Program-made: the position numbers and the translations under genes | From: Lithospermum erythrorhizon | Lineage: Eukaryota > Streptophyta > Magnoliopsida > Boraginales > Boraginaceae | Assembly: GCA_019722365.1 (NCBI GenBank) | Contig: JADFUC010000634.1 | Location: 1 to 64,000 of the forward strand | DNA length: 64,000 nucleotides | Direction: 5' to 3' | The notes under the pieces: generated by a model | What the model saw: the letters and a program-made list of their open reading frames with translations, nothing else | Databases searched by the model: none | What the model was told of the DNA's origin: nothing | Part shown: positions 1-12,260 of the stretch, piece by piece | How the letters are laid out: each line of letters opens with the position of its first letter | How positions within the stretch are numbered: position 1 is the first letter of the stretch

Positions 1-2370
1 GCTGCCACATGTATTGCTTAACTCCCACTCACCTTCAGCTTATACAAAGATTTTATTCATGTTTGATGGCAACCAAAACTATAAATTTTATCAAGACGAA
101 GGTTCCAACCACGGGATGTTGCCGAGACCACTTAATGGACCTTTGTAGCTCAAACCTTCTTAGGTCCTCTGGGACACAAAGCTCGAGACCGCACTACGCA
201 CACTCTTTCTCTCAGGTTCGCTTTTAGGAAAAACGGTCTTCTTTAATCCACATTTGCATCATTTCATAGTCATGGAATGCAGCAATGGACAAAGTGTAGT
301 CATTGGCGAACAAGTTTCATCATAGTCAAGGCCACGAATTTGCTGGAAACCTTTCGCCACGAGCCTCGCTTTGAAAACATGGACGTTCCCGTCTTTGTCA
401 TGTTTCTTCTTCAATACCCATTTACGCTCAATGGGGCGAACCGCATTGGGTAAATCTAACAAAGGCCAAACCTAGTTTTGGCATATCGAATCCATCTCGA
501 ACTTCATGGTTGTCAGCCATTTATCGAAGATCTTTTCTACTCATTGCCTCCTCGTAAGAGGTAGGCTCGTCACTTTCAATCATGGAAGATTTACCAAACC
601 AAATCCGCCCGGTTCTTGACTCCATCTCCAGCTATCTCCCTAAGGGCTGGTTTTTCATTTTCAACTCCTCATGAATCAAGAATCGGTCTCCTACAAGACA
701 CTCTAATTCTGCGCGCCAATAATTTGCCTCTACAATGTGTATTCCCTCGACCAGAACGAGTATTTTATTCTCAGGTTTCAGTAGAAGTAGTAACCAACAT
801 ATACTCAATTAGTATAGCATTTTATCGATTTAGGCACTACCATGGTCAACTTCTTGAACATTAGCCTTCATAGCCCCAAATTCGAGAAAACCCAATTTGG
901 GAAACTTCCCAAACTCAATTCATGAGGTATTTCATATGCTGATATAGTTGGAAATTTTATTAAGTGTGAGTGATGCTTTTTTGAAGTGTATATCCGTAAA
1001 TTAACCGCGTGATGTGAAAAGCTCATCATATGTCAAACCATGTCAATCAAGGTTCGATTTCTTCTGCATGTTCGTGGCGTTTCCTCGCAAAGTGAGTTTG
1101 GGTGGAAACAATACCACACTCTTTGAGATGAGTATTTGAACCCTTGACTTAAATAATTTTACATCATCAAGGAAGTTCAAGGATCTCATGTTTGTGTTTC
1201 AATGATACACATAACCACATTTACTATAATCATTAGTAAAGCCAGAATTCAAGAATCGTGAACCATCTCGTGCAGATGTGTTCATTGGCCCACATACATT
1301 GGCTTAGAATGATCCCCAACAAACATTTTCCTTTCATTGTATCTAATGGGTGGAGATTTGGTCATTCTACCAAGAGTGCATTCATACTTATCGCTTTGAT
1401 TCATAATCTAAACCTTCAAGATTCCACCAAAGGAAGTTCCTTGATACGTACTCGCTTATATGACCTATTCTCGCAATGCCATAAATATCTAGGCTTCAAG
1501 CCGTTAGGGTCAGGCCTTATCGATGTTATGTTCCCGATTGACGTGTCTGTAGAGTCCAGACAAAATCTTGGAGAAATGTATTACTTATATCATTACTACT
1601 TTATGGAAATCCTAAATTCATCGGGATCACTTTTTGAAACGGAAGGAAAAACCCTTAATTATTCAAAATACCAAAGTAGTAATATTCTCGCTTATGCGTA
1701 ATGTAGTAAACATTGTTTAAATTTAGAACACTTGTCCTTCTTTCTCATTGCTCCTCGCTCAGCATTTCTGCAACCTTAGGTTTTCCCTCAACCTTTAAAT
1801 TTTACTATCAGATTTGCTTTTAATTTCCTTTGTTTGGACCACCAAAAAAGAATTAGAGTCTTAGTCTTCCCTGCATTTGTCTCGTAAGATTCTGGTGGAT
1901 CATCTTCTCAGCTCGCTTTCAGATAACTCAAACTTATGCATACTAAGTTCATCACAAACCAAGAGAACTTCTCTCGGGAGACTTAGATGCGTCTACAACC
2001 AGCTCTTTCTAAAACAACGGAGCCTGTGATACCGAGTCGCTCACCAAGCCTATCATTTTAATGACATACGGTCATGTCTCGCCTTATTTTGCTATTAATG
2101 AGAGTACGCATGCTGTCATATACCTCATTTCAGCTTCCTTTCGAATAACCTGAATGAAGTCAGCCGTACATATCATATGCTTTCACCTTCTCATACCGCG
2201 CTTGGAATGCGTGTTCCATATTGCTAGCACAAGATATCGACATCTACAAAGACGACTTGTGCTTTTTGTAGGCTTCCCTTCTTATCGGGTGGCGCTATTC
2301 GTCCGACGGAATCCTGTTCAACACATACTGCTCTCTTCCGCTGAACAATCCTCAAGTTTCGAGGCCATCA
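1..2370 (-). pseudogene. copia gag-pol remnant of element A (gag, integrase, RT)
   Basis: Decayed polyprotein read right to left. The reverse transcriptase start is clear at about 462-270: LDLPNAVRPIERKWVLKKK, then DKDGNVHVFKARLVAKGF and GLDYDETCSPM, which match the copia pattern W-x-LVDLP...IGCKWVFK...KARLVAKGF...DYDETFSP. Further left, around 110-150, a degraded RSIYGL-type motif follows. The integrase motif NVCGPMNTSARDG is at about 1,262-1,300. Gag should lie near 1,800-2,370 but is too decayed to give a reliable start. Stops and frameshifts break every domain, so no functional protein can be made. RT catalytic YVDD falls beyond or at the window edge and was not seen. Confidence 0.85.
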
Positions 2371-3920
2371 AAGTTTGACTTGGCTGGCTTTGTACATCTT
2401 AAGTGCAACTCGGCGAAGTTTCTAGGTGGGTTGGGCATTCAATTCAATTCTACAAGCAATAAGTATGTAAATGGCAACAATTTAAGAATCTATCACGTCA
2501 ACACTTACAAAATAAATTGTAAAGTAATACAATACTCAAATCTCACAAAATATATTAGCATGCAAGACTCCACAAGATTAAATTTCAACGCAATGCTGCA
2601 TACATTTTGAAAAGCCAACATACAGTAGGGTTAATCAACCAATTATGTAAACGCGACATAACTCAGGTTACTATGCTTACGGACGCCATCAACAGCGTAT
2701 CACCGAGCTTCACAACGCTAGTAGAAATCACCGATTAAGCCACCAATTAAAACCAATTTATAATTGAACGACCATCCGAAAGCCCACAACGCTAGTGAAA
2801 ATCACTTCAAATATGATCCATTTCCCATACTCGTCACGATACGCACCGCTTATCACAAAGGCGCCTCGTGATTTGATAAGCTTCCACAACTTTAAAATTG
2901 GTTCGATACGAGCGCTTAAATCTTTTATGGGCGAGATTCATATTATTTGATTAATTATTTACATGTTATATAAATTACATACTCAAGCACATGCGACATC
3001 ATAAAAATAAATAAATAATACACATTTAGGAGATATATGATACTTAATCTCTAAAATAATAAATAATAAATCATTACAACAATTTATCAAGTTGCAATCT
3101 GTATCTTTCCGCCTTTTAAACTTCAGTCGACATAAATGAACGCCATCTTCAATGCCTAATAGCCAGTATTTATTTACTAACCCAACTAAGACAGACGCAT
3201 CGCTGCTGGTAAAATAAAAATAAATAAAATAAACGATCAAAGAAGTCGTGTACAATGACAAACGGTTCGCAGGCCGTATTTCAAAAAATACAATTAGGTC
3301 ATATCAATATATCCCCTTTCCATTTCCATTACAATATATAATAAAATTAAAACAAATAAACTATGCATTTAATATATATTAAATGGCATGATTAAATTAT
3401 CAGAATGTCATTAAGCGAAGCCAAACACGTCATTAATACATAATAAATATGTACTTAATATGCAATAAATACGCAATCAATTATATAATAAAATGCAATA
3501 AACACTAATTATGAGGTTGAGATAAAAACTGTCAATCAATTCAAATTTCAAATACATGATTAACAATCATATAGAAACTTTCCATTTTTGATTATACAAA
3601 TAAAAAAATCAATCAGATATATAAATTTAAATGTGACAGAAATTAATTAAAAATTACTCATACTTATATTCATGAAATATATATAATTAAATGTATTAAT
3701 TTTAACATATATTGTCTAATAGTTATTACAATAACTATTTCAAATATATAATACAAAATAATTGATTATAATAATCATTTCATATAAATATAATAAGATA
3801 AAACTAGCATATTTTTATCTAAACATATTTATATTTTAACTAGACATTGTTACCATGATTATATCCTCAAACAAATACATTAAAAAAGGAGAAATAATGA
3901 AAGGGATTATTGAATTAAAT
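2371..3920 (-). other. Non-coding leader of copia A, part 1 (gag-proximal)
   Basis: AT-rich stretch between gag and the inserted solo LTR. It aligns by eye to the leaders of the other two copies: for example 'aatcaaccaattatgtaaa' at ~2,635 recurs near 54,928 and 60,549, and the 'cattacaatatata...aaataaa' block near 3,325 recurs near 55,555 and 61,195. No convincing gene of its own. Confidence 0.7.
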
Positions 3921-6333
3921 ATAACGACCTCGCCCATGCCGGGCCGCCGAGGTTAAAGTTCCGCCGGCAAATACGAACATCATAGTCACCATACAACCTA
4001 AAGCCAAAAAGAACGAAGGAAAAATACAACGACTATGCCCAAATGGTGATTCAAGACAACAACAATTATTACACTTCACAATCTCCATCAATCATACAAA
4101 TCATATACAATACATTTTCTTGTCACATGCTTTGACATAAAACAAGGTAATAATAATCGACCTAATCGCCGAGATATCCTTAGCCATCTAAACTTCGAAT
4201 CATGATTTACTAGACTCATCGCCGCAATTGCTTCAATGACTTTCCCCGAACAATAAACAACACTGGGGGTCCTCAAAACGTGGGCGGTGAGTCAGGAAAG
4301 CTCGTGAATACTAATATAACAAATCATATTCAACTACATATATAAACATGTAAGATAGTCGTGGTAATTATTTCATTATATTTTATCATAATTATTCATA
4401 TCACTAGTCACTTTTATGATCCTCATAGTTTTAATATCTTTCAAACTCAATTTAATTATAATCAACTTTACAAAATATTTCCACACAATGTATAGCACTA
4501 TATTATCGAATAGCCTAATTACATCACATGCTAAATACCAACTCTATTCGTAAACAATTTCCCGCTACCTCTACACCAAGCACTGAATACACACCACAAC
4601 CCGCAAAACAATGCAATACCACATCTAACACACAATCACACACCCATCCACCAATACACACACATCTCCCAACACATATATATACATCACAATCATCCCA
4701 CGAGGCTACCCTCAATATGCATATTACACCAAACTCTCGAACATCCTAGACCACCCCCTCAATATGCATATCACACCAAACCTCCCGGCCGAGGCTACCC
4801 CCTCAAGGCGTATCATTTCACCCAAATCAACTCCACCGGAATAATTCACATGTAACTCATATGACTATCGATTCCATCAATACCGGACTATGTGGCCGTT
4901 TGATTCTAACAAATACCGACACACAGCCGTTGATTCATGTATCAAATGATCCTAGCTGACCGTTGATTCTACGTAATACCGATTATTATCAAATCATAAG
5001 TCACAACACAAATGGCCATATCATAAATATCATGCTAATTACATAACCATTTCAATATCTCTAAATATCATCAATACCTCGATAATTTCTCAATACATAT
5101 ATCTCATCATTTATTACCTTCGTGTCCCCATTCTTTTCATATATTACTATCCATCATGACTTCAAAGTACAATCTAATTCATAAGATTATACGATACACA
5201 TATGGACAATTTGTAATTGATCAATTTGTCATCATACTCCTATAAAAATATCAATATCTCATGCTAGAACCATAAGATGATACGATACACATAATGACAA
5301 TATCTAATTTATATAACCCATCATTCATACAATGTTAATATCACCTTATTATTAACTCCTCATATCATCATATCTCACAACTCAACATCATATCAACTTT
5401 CATAATCTTACCACATTCTATTATCATGTTATCTTGACATAACCTCATAAATCTCAACATTCTATATTCACATCAATATCACAACAATTCATTTTCAGTA
5501 TTTTCATCTCATCCTTTAATGTTATCCATCAAATGATTTATTCCTTTCTATTCATTACATTCATAAACACATATAATCTCATCAAACAGTTATTGTATAA
5601 CATTAACTCTTTACCCATATATAGTTATATCATAATATCTCAAATCTATAATATTCTAATATTTCATATATTGATATTCAACCTAGTTTCTCAATTACAA
5701 CCAATTAATCTAATCTCAACCCATTCTCATACTTATACACGGCCGTAATTATTATATCACACTAGTATAATCAAGATCAAGCATTTTCTTTTACTAAATC
5801 TCATCTCAATATTTAAATTTATATATATCTACCTTTATTAATTATCGTGATTTACATACTAAGGTTCTTTTTTATAGTTATTCACTTACTACAACCCAAA
5901 ATACACATATTCATAATGTATGAAAAGATTATAAACTTGTGATAGATACCTCTAGTCAGTTTTTCAAATATCAAAAACTTTACTACTTCAATCACTCTTA
6001 TTCGGAGGTCAACCTTTACTTCTTAAAACTCAAAGAACTTTAGGATTACGACAGAGGAGTAATAAATCCACAAAAGAAAAGAAATATTTTAGAAGAGGAG
6101 AACGGGTTCGCCAAGACGTAAGCAATAGTTAAGAAAAAAAAACTTTATAATGAATTATTTAGCCTTTTAAGTAAATCCAAGTAATGCATTTGTGCGGCAC
6201 TAAGCAAAGAGAGGTGTCAAGCACGAGGTGTCACGCCGCTTCTTAGCTAAGAGGGAAAAAGACGTAGTGCATTTGGGCCATACACTGCTCAGTTCGAAGT
6301 TTGTTCTTAAGTAGAGCAATACTCAATTTTTAC
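3921..6333 (-). repeat. Solo LTR of a Ty3/gypsy element (Y-like), inserted in copia A
   Basis: About 2.4 kb LTR without internal region. It begins TATAACGACCTCGCCC, matching the TGTAACGACCCGCCC type start of the other gypsy LTRs here, and both flanks carry TTAAA (3,916-3,920 and 6,334-6,338), a 5 bp target-site duplication. The copia A leader resumes directly on the right. Its terminal dinucleotides are not the canonical TG/CA, which I attribute to decay. It shares the blocks near 4,020 ('gactatgcccaaat') with the fragment at 58,480-59,060 and the 'cctcaatatgcatat' minisatellite with the LTRs at 20,726 and 40,687. Confidence 0.75.
4690..4990. repeat. Minisatellites inside the solo LTR
   Basis: Two imperfect tandem arrays. 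First, ~50 bp units with the core 'ctcaatatgcatat-acaccaaa' near 4,710-4,790; second, ~30 bp units with the core 'gccgttgattc...aataccga' near 4,890-4,985. The first core is shared with the LTR at 21,600-21,700. Confidence 0.6.
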
Positions 6334-7075
6334 TTAAATAATAAAAATTGGTTATTTACAAACTTATTATCATTAAAATTTTGATAATTACAATTATCAT
6401 AGCAATAAATGATAATAATTCACAAAAACTGAAATTCATATTTTTTAAAACGGATTAGGTTTTGTAACAAAACTGAATGGCTGAACGCTGACGACGCATC
6501 GCCTCTACCGTCGCTGGTTGTCGATGTCGCTGACTCACCGGGTCGTCCGCCCAGAGACGATCCAACGGTGGCCGGAATGCCCCGCTTGCCACCGGACGCC
6601 GCTTCCCCTCGAGGACCGCCGCAAGGTCGCGACTCCATTTCACAAAAAATTCTGGGGCTTTTTCTTCGATTTAATTCAAATGTTTGGAAAAAATCTATTT
6701 GAAGGCCTTAAACACATTCAAAAATTCTGAAATTGTTACTAGACATTCCAAACACTTTTATTAAATGTTTCCAATTGGAATTTTGTAAAAAACATTCACA
6801 AAAAATTAATTATATAATAAACATTCCAGAAATCACAAAATTGTTTTGGGACACTTAAGCAATCCAAAAAATTATGAATTTTTTATAGATACTGTACCCT
6901 CCGAACGCAGATGAAAATTGGTGGAATTTTTAGTATATTTTAATTGCTCTCTAAATCCAATAAAAATGGTTGGGGATTTAATCAAAACATTTTTTAAATC
7001 AATTTCAATTCATGAAACACAAATCTAAATTCAAATCATCAAAAAACTAACAATACGATTTAACTTGAAACGGTA
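6334..7075 (-). other. Non-coding leader of copia A, part 2 (LTR-proximal)
   Basis: Continuation of the leader after the solo LTR. It contains a GC-rich block at about 6,480-6,640 in otherwise AT-rich sequence, a layout shared with element B (about 56,040-56,170) and element C (about 61,655-61,800). Short open frames across the GC block reflect base composition and are not called as genes. A degenerate primer-binding site may abut the LTR at about 7,063-7,075, but it is weak. Confidence 0.6.
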
Positions 7076-8063
7076 TGTAACACATATTTATTTATGAATC
7101 AATTTTTCATAACATATTCACGATCAATATATAATATAAAAATCGATATAAAATGTGTTATATAACAAATGTATAATAACGAATTACTTAAAATATATAT
7201 TAAATATAATTCATACACGCATTTAATTAAAAGATAATTTACAAACGTTAAATGATGGTGGCAACTTTCTTCCTCACAAATCTCCCGAAACCCTCAAGAC
7301 TTCAAGTGAAATGCCTCCAGCTTAGTCCACAATTCTCGCAGGCCGGGCTGAAGTCACGCAATTGGACTTGGTAGAATCTACTTAGCATTGGACAAGATTT
7401 TGAGCAAAACTTTGACTCAAAAACCCAAAAGGGAGATAGTGAAAGGATGAAAATGTTGGAAGGAGAAATGAAAAGCTTAGGTTTTTCATTTCATCTTTTC
7501 CTTTATATAGTCCCTTTGATAAATAGTAAACTCGTTAAGTCGTTAACTAACTTATATCGAATGGCGAGTAACTTAAATGTTCCTACTAAGGTTCCCTTAA
7601 ACCTTCAACCGAAATAGCAATTTAATCGATTCGGGTTTTTGTCCAATTTTGTATTTTTACATTAATAATGTAAAAACTCTCGATTGGGTATCTCGTTGAA
7701 TTCTAACTCAACTCCTTAATTTATCAATCTCGGATGACCCCATACATGGAATATAACTCAACGCCATTGTATGTAAGCGACATTCGGCTTAGATATTAGC
7801 CGATAATAATATAATCGACCATTATGATTATTATATCGGCATGCATTGGATCTAGTAATCCGCATATAACCCCGATATTATCGTGAGTTCCATTTTTTAG
7901 TAATTTACAATTATTATTTATTGAACACTTAGTCGGGAGGTCTCTCATTTAACTAACACTAGTAAATGAATCGTTATAACAATCGCCTGAATGGCATAAT
8001 TATGTAAAATCAAAATACTCTGATTTCCAACCGGTCATTCATGTAAGACACCTAGTTGTAACA
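7076..8063 (-). repeat. 5' LTR of copia A
   Basis: About 988 bp, beginning TGTAACACAT and ending TTGTAACA on the plus strand, with canonical TG/CA termini. It aligns in outline with the LTRs at 48,978 and 62,402: shared elements are the TATGAATC...CATCC/CGATC start, the purine-rich 'aaatggaag' block followed by a ~'tttaaata' (minus-strand TATA-like) region, the 'cgttaa...cgttaa' pair, the AAT-rich palindrome near 7,805-7,840 and the 'tagtaat-tacaatta' block. It is a diverged subfamily relative to B and C. Confidence 0.65.
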
Positions 8064-8279
8064 CTCTTGACTATTATAGTTCCTTCCACTGGGCTCTCTG
8101 CTCCCCTGCATGTGCACGTTGAACGCGAATCGTTAATATTTCCGTGTTTTACATTTCTGCATTTTATTTTATGTTTGTGTTTGTGTCATTTAGTGTAAGG
8201 TATTGTTTTGTGATTCTTTCTACTTTAGCATATGTAATGCACAAAAATGTGGATTCACAATTTTATTTGTATTGGGAAA

Positions 8280-10320
8280 ATGGGCAATCCTAACATAGGT
8301 GAAGTAGACCAAGAGTCACCATTGATGACATGAAAGAAGACGGATCTATTGGCAAGACCTCCAAAGGCCGAATTCGTGGTCAACTATACATTTTGGAGCA
8401 GTGATGACTCGCTTTTTGAATTCTCTCGTAATTCTTAAAACTCGGGGCGGCAATAGTAACAGGACGGTTCCACCTACGCTGGATGACAAGCGACAATGAA
8501 GACCGAGGAAGAATATTCTAATGATTTAGAGGAATCACCAAGCAAACTCAGCGTTCTAACTCTATATTCTACAATGTTGATAAATCAATATACATGTGTA
8601 AAGAGGCATCGAAGATATCAAGGAAACTGTGGTACAAACAAAGTAGACGTCAAAAATCCAACAACTCACTACTAAGTTTGAAGCTTTGTCAATGAAAAAA
8701 GATGAAAGTATTTCGTCATATAATAACAAGATCAAAGACATAGCCAACGAGTTCTTTTCCCTTGGAGAGCCTACACAATATCGAAGATAAGTTGGTAAGA
8801 AAGCTGAGAACCCCGCTTAAAAATTCGAGTCAAAAGGTAACCGCTATCGAAGAGGCTAAAAATCGACAGTATGAAGCTCGATGAGCTTATGGGATCACTC
8901 ATCACATATGAAATCAATATTGACGGCAGAATAGAGAGCAAGAAGCAGAATATTGCCTTGAAGTCTCAAATTAAAGATTCAGAAGAAGTTTCAGGTGAAA
9001 ACATAACATTGATGGTCAGAAAATTCAATAGAGTGTTTGGAAAACTAAATAAACGGGGATATGAAGAAAAAGGGCTCAATTCGGAAGGGAGGTAAAGGGT
9101 TGTAGGTGGAACTGCTACAATAGATGGAATGCAACAACCTTTCAGAAGGATACAGCCATGAATACGGGGCGTTAGCGACATACAAAATGTAATGTAAAGT
9201 TTCTCAAAAAAGTAACATAAACTATTACACCTCATTAAGTGATGATGAATCAAAAAAAGAAAAAGATGAAGTCAAGCCATGGTATCTATGGATTCGGCAA
9301 AGGCATCTAAAGAAAGTCCAATTGGAAAGAGAAAAGACGCGACATACAACGAGATCGGTGAAGTGTTTAAGACCTACGCTAAACTGCGGTTTCGAGGATT
9401 GGAACGATTTGGTAGGAAAGTACTAAAAGAGAGAAGAGGTGATAACTGATTTGAGAAATGAAGTTCTTGTACTTCAGAGGAAGACTATAGAACAACAGGA
9501 GGAAATTCAAAGGTTGAACCTGCAACTGGAAAGGATGATGAATGTTGGTACTGGCAAGCTTGATGAAATCCTACAAATAGGTTGAACACCAGGGGATGTA
9601 TCAGGTATTGGCTACAGATACCAAAAGAAAGGTACTCCAACAATGCAAAGACCAATGCCACTATGTCATGATAGATCACAGACAAGATCAGTCTACCTAG
9701 AACAAGAATAGAAGAACCAAGAGGGGACATATGTTAGACAAAAGAGTCATCGTGGAAAGGCCTTTACCTCTGGAGAAAAGGAAGTCACGAAATGTATTTG
9801 CTCATATTATGGAAAGAAAGGTCATATAAGACCATATTTCTTTAAATTGTATGGCAAAGGATTGAGCAAATACAGTCAACCCATTTGTGGCTAAGCTAAC
9901 TGAAGGTGTGAAAACCAGAAGTGATTGGTTCCTTGATAGTGGTTGTTCCAGACACATGACAGGAAATCCAAGTGCCTTAGCAGATGTATTGACATTTGGC
10001 GATGGACGCAAAGGTCAAATAATTGGAAAAGGAAGGCTGAATGTGAAAGGTTTCCCAAAACTTAGAGATCTCCTGTTAGTAAAAGAACTCACTACCAATC
10101 TCATCAGTGTGAGCCAATTGTGCGATAATGGATGGACAATCAAGTTTAACAAGGATGGGTGTAAAGTGTCAAATGAAGACAAGGTCCTTGTATTAAGAGG
10201 GAAGAGATCTGATGAAAACTGCTATAAGTGTATTCCTGTAGTAAAGAAGGATAAAGAACTGGGTGAATCCTCAATGATCAAATCAGAAGAAGATCCAGGG
10301 AATTGTCAGTACCAGTTCCA
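8280..10320 (+). pseudogene. SIRE-type gag and aspartic protease (frameshifted)
   Basis: The ATG at 8,280 gives MGNPNIGEVDQESPLMT and then a stop; the N-terminal gag block LLARPPKAEF...YTFWSS follows. At about 8,676-8,780 the frame reads TKFEALSMKKDESISSYNNK, IKDIANEFFSLGEP, a conserved gag segment, then VRKLR...VTAIEEAK and KLDELMGSLITYEIN (8,871 on). A coiled coil LRNEVLVLQRKTIEQQEEIQ is near 9,450-9,510, followed by a degenerate zinc knuckle CICSYYGKKGHIRPYF at about 9,798-9,845. The protease motif WFLDSGCSRHMTG lies at about 9,928-9,966, with NLISVSQLCDNGW at ~10,097. Several stops and frameshifts separate these blocks. Confidence 0.85.
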
Positions 10321-10945
10321 ACTGCTACAACAGATATTACCCCATGTAGAAAAGGAAGACCTAAGGTCTCTCCATGATAAACTCATGAGAGAAGTTAAAA
10401 ATACTGAATTTTGGGAAAATCTTGGATTGTTTCAATCAGAACTCAGGAGGAGATTATGTAGCTTGTTTATTCTTGGATGCTGGGAAAGTCACATCACAGG
10501 AGAATAGTGTCAAAGGCATCTTGCTCTATATTCAACTGTGAAGCATAAGGAAGGAAACTCAGGGATTGTCAGCTATAATGAGCAGTGTGTTACATTAAAA
10601 GCTGTTAGCACAAGGAGGCACAAAAAATTAAAAATGGTGAAAAATCATGATAATAAAAAATATTCATGGTTCAAAAGATACTACAAAGATGTATGCCGGG
10701 TAGTACCCGCGTACGCATCAAATAAATCGGAGGCTAGGTTTGGTTTTACCAAAGATGATGCACTGTATCGAATTCAACTGAGATATGGAATCATCAAATG
10801 GAGTGAGAGGATGATCCATCATATAGAAGACAAAAACCGAAGAAACGAATGTGTGTGGAGGACCGTAAGACAAAAAAGATCTGAGGAGTGGAATTGGGAG
10901 GTGCTTCTAAAAAATTTTAAGAAGAAGGTATACAAGCATTTATAA
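10321..10945 (+). other. Unrecognised open frames in the 3' part of the SIRE remnant
   Basis: Downstream of protease one frame stays open to 10,507 and another from 10,538 to 10,945. The second is lysine- and arginine-rich (for example STRRHKKLKMVKNHDNKKYS and NFKKKVYKHL) and has no ATG at its start. I do not recognise either as integrase, RT or RNase H. SIRE elements are known to carry an extra, env-like frame between pol and the 3' LTR, so this could be a remnant of that, but no transmembrane segment is evident. Function unknown. Confidence 0.3.
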
Positions 10946-11440
10946 ATAGGAAACGTGTAATTATTTTTTGACTGATGAGTAAAGAAAAATATACTGGGCA
11001 GGAATACTTGAATGACTAGGAAGATTAGGAATATGGAAAAGGTGTCTATATGTGTTGAGATTGAATCGGTGCTTGCCACTAACAACAAGCAGGTCCTAGT
11101 ATAAGTATTTCATGAAAGCAAAAGAAGCAAGATAGGGGCAAACATGGTAATCAACACAAAGGCGAAGACAATCAAAGCTTTAAGTGCCTGAATAGTTTTG
11201 ATCTAATGAGATCAGCCTGACTATGCACTTTGATCTGTAAATGAAGCCGGGCTACTCATGTCTTCCAATCCAGAGACCGAATGCGGAGTCACAAAGACAT
11301 ACGAGACTAAAGGGTTATAACATTTGGGATATTCTGACGAGAGCAATTTTTAAAATGTAGGGATGATTCGATGTGCAAACTCCAATTGCATAATCAAGAA
11401 GTTTGGGCTTAATTTGATTTGCTTGTAAAAACTCAATTCA

Positions 11441-11450
11441 AAGTGGGGAG
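11441..11450 (+). other. Polypurine tract of the SIRE remnant
   Basis: AAGTGGGGAG followed by TTT and then TGTTGGA, the standard copia arrangement of polypurine tract and 3' LTR start. It fixes the element's orientation as plus. Confidence 0.75.
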
Positions 11451-11453
11451 TTT

Positions 11454-12260
11454 TGTTGGATGTTAGCGTGGGCTAAGTTTTCCATGACTGGGGCAAGTAC
11501 TGCTAAATGTTATAAATCAACACATGTGCTCAATAACCGATTGGACGACAAACATCAAGTTGGGCCAGCCTTCAAGGGTTTTGTACGCGGTGGGCTTTTA
11601 GGCTGCAGTGTTAGGTGCAATCAAGTCCCCACGGCAGAAGACGGACGAGTCCGAGGCTCAGACCCCATGTTCACCAATTAAACCCCCATATCCGAATGCT
11701 AGTCGAGAATAAAGCACCAATAGAATATGTGGTACCACAATTTGTGAAGATTAGAGCCCTCCCAACCGGGCAGTGGACGTAAGAAAATACTACGGTAACA
11801 CAAAGACTATGGTCACGACAATTATGGGAATTCTTGAAGAGCCATCAAAGGGTAATCAAGGAATTCTCAAAGAAAGATCAGCAACCCCTCAAAAGTCGAG
11901 GAGTCACGGTCCACCGCAGAAATGTTGGGAAGCAGATACCATTTTCGAGGAATTAGCCGGAGGAGGCGCATTAATTCCTCGAACGCGAGAAGGAAGTATG
12001 TAGTAGTGGGCGTGCAGTATGCAATGATCTCCACGCCTCATATCCCTGAATTAAAGAAACTTATGTAAGTTTATTAGCAAACCTTAGGACCGGAGTTTCC
12101 TACACGAATGATCCGCGGGTGAGCATCTCCATCACTTAATTTTGTATTGACTTTAATGCTAGTGATTTGTAGATATCTTATACAAGCCATTTAATCGGGT
12201 TATATGCTCACGTAAACCAGACGGTTGCCGCCTCACCGGATTCACGCAACACTAGTGTAT
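11454..12260 (+). repeat. 3' LTR of the SIRE remnant (right end uncertain)
   Basis: Starts TGTTGGATGTTAGC immediately after the polypurine tract. No matching 5' LTR is present to define its end; the right limit is placed before the 'gagaggggagtgaatta' motif at about 12,280, which looks like another element in the opposite orientation. No coding content is supported. Confidence 0.5.

Larger units (their letters stand above)
1..8063 (-). mobile_element. Ty1/copia LTR retrotransposon A (partial, decayed, nested)
   Basis: A copia element on the minus strand whose 3' end lies beyond the left edge of the window. From right to left it has a 5' LTR (7,076-8,063), a long non-coding leader (6,334-7,075 continuing at 2,371-3,920), then gag, integrase and reverse transcriptase remnants (2,370-1). 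The leader is interrupted by a gypsy solo LTR at 3,921-6,333. The same family occurs twice more in the window (48,978-56,785 and 59,340-63,459), and the leader blocks around 2,630-3,400 align by eye with 54,920-55,620 and 60,540-61,260. The assignment to Ty1/copia rests on the RT and integrase motifs described in the coding entry. Confidence 0.85.
8064..12260 (+). mobile_element. SIRE-type Ty1/copia remnant, core pol missing
   Basis: A plus-strand copia element with gag, a protease, an unrecognised 3' reading frame, a polypurine tract and a 3' LTR start. The gag coiled-coil ending VGTGKLDEILQIG and the preceding KKDESISSYNNKIKDIANEF block are of the kind seen in SIRE-lineage gag proteins. Only about 1.2 kb separates the protease from the 3' LTR, so integrase, RT and RNase H are missing. 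No clear 5' LTR or primer-binding site was found; 8,064-8,279 may be its decayed end. The right boundary is approximate. Confidence 0.75.

Noticed and set aside
4524..4749. Thr/Pro/His-rich plus frame and its Cys/Val-rich antisense
   Set aside because: Both derive from the CA-rich sequence and minisatellite of the solo LTR.
6420..6730. Overlapping frames in the GC-rich block of copia A
   Set aside because: Three frames on two strands are open because of GC-rich composition; the matching regions of B and C do not keep the same frames.
10819..11088. Minus-strand 89-codon Phe/Ser/Leu-rich frame
   Set aside because: Antisense of the lysine-rich plus frame in the SIRE remnant; typical shadow composition.
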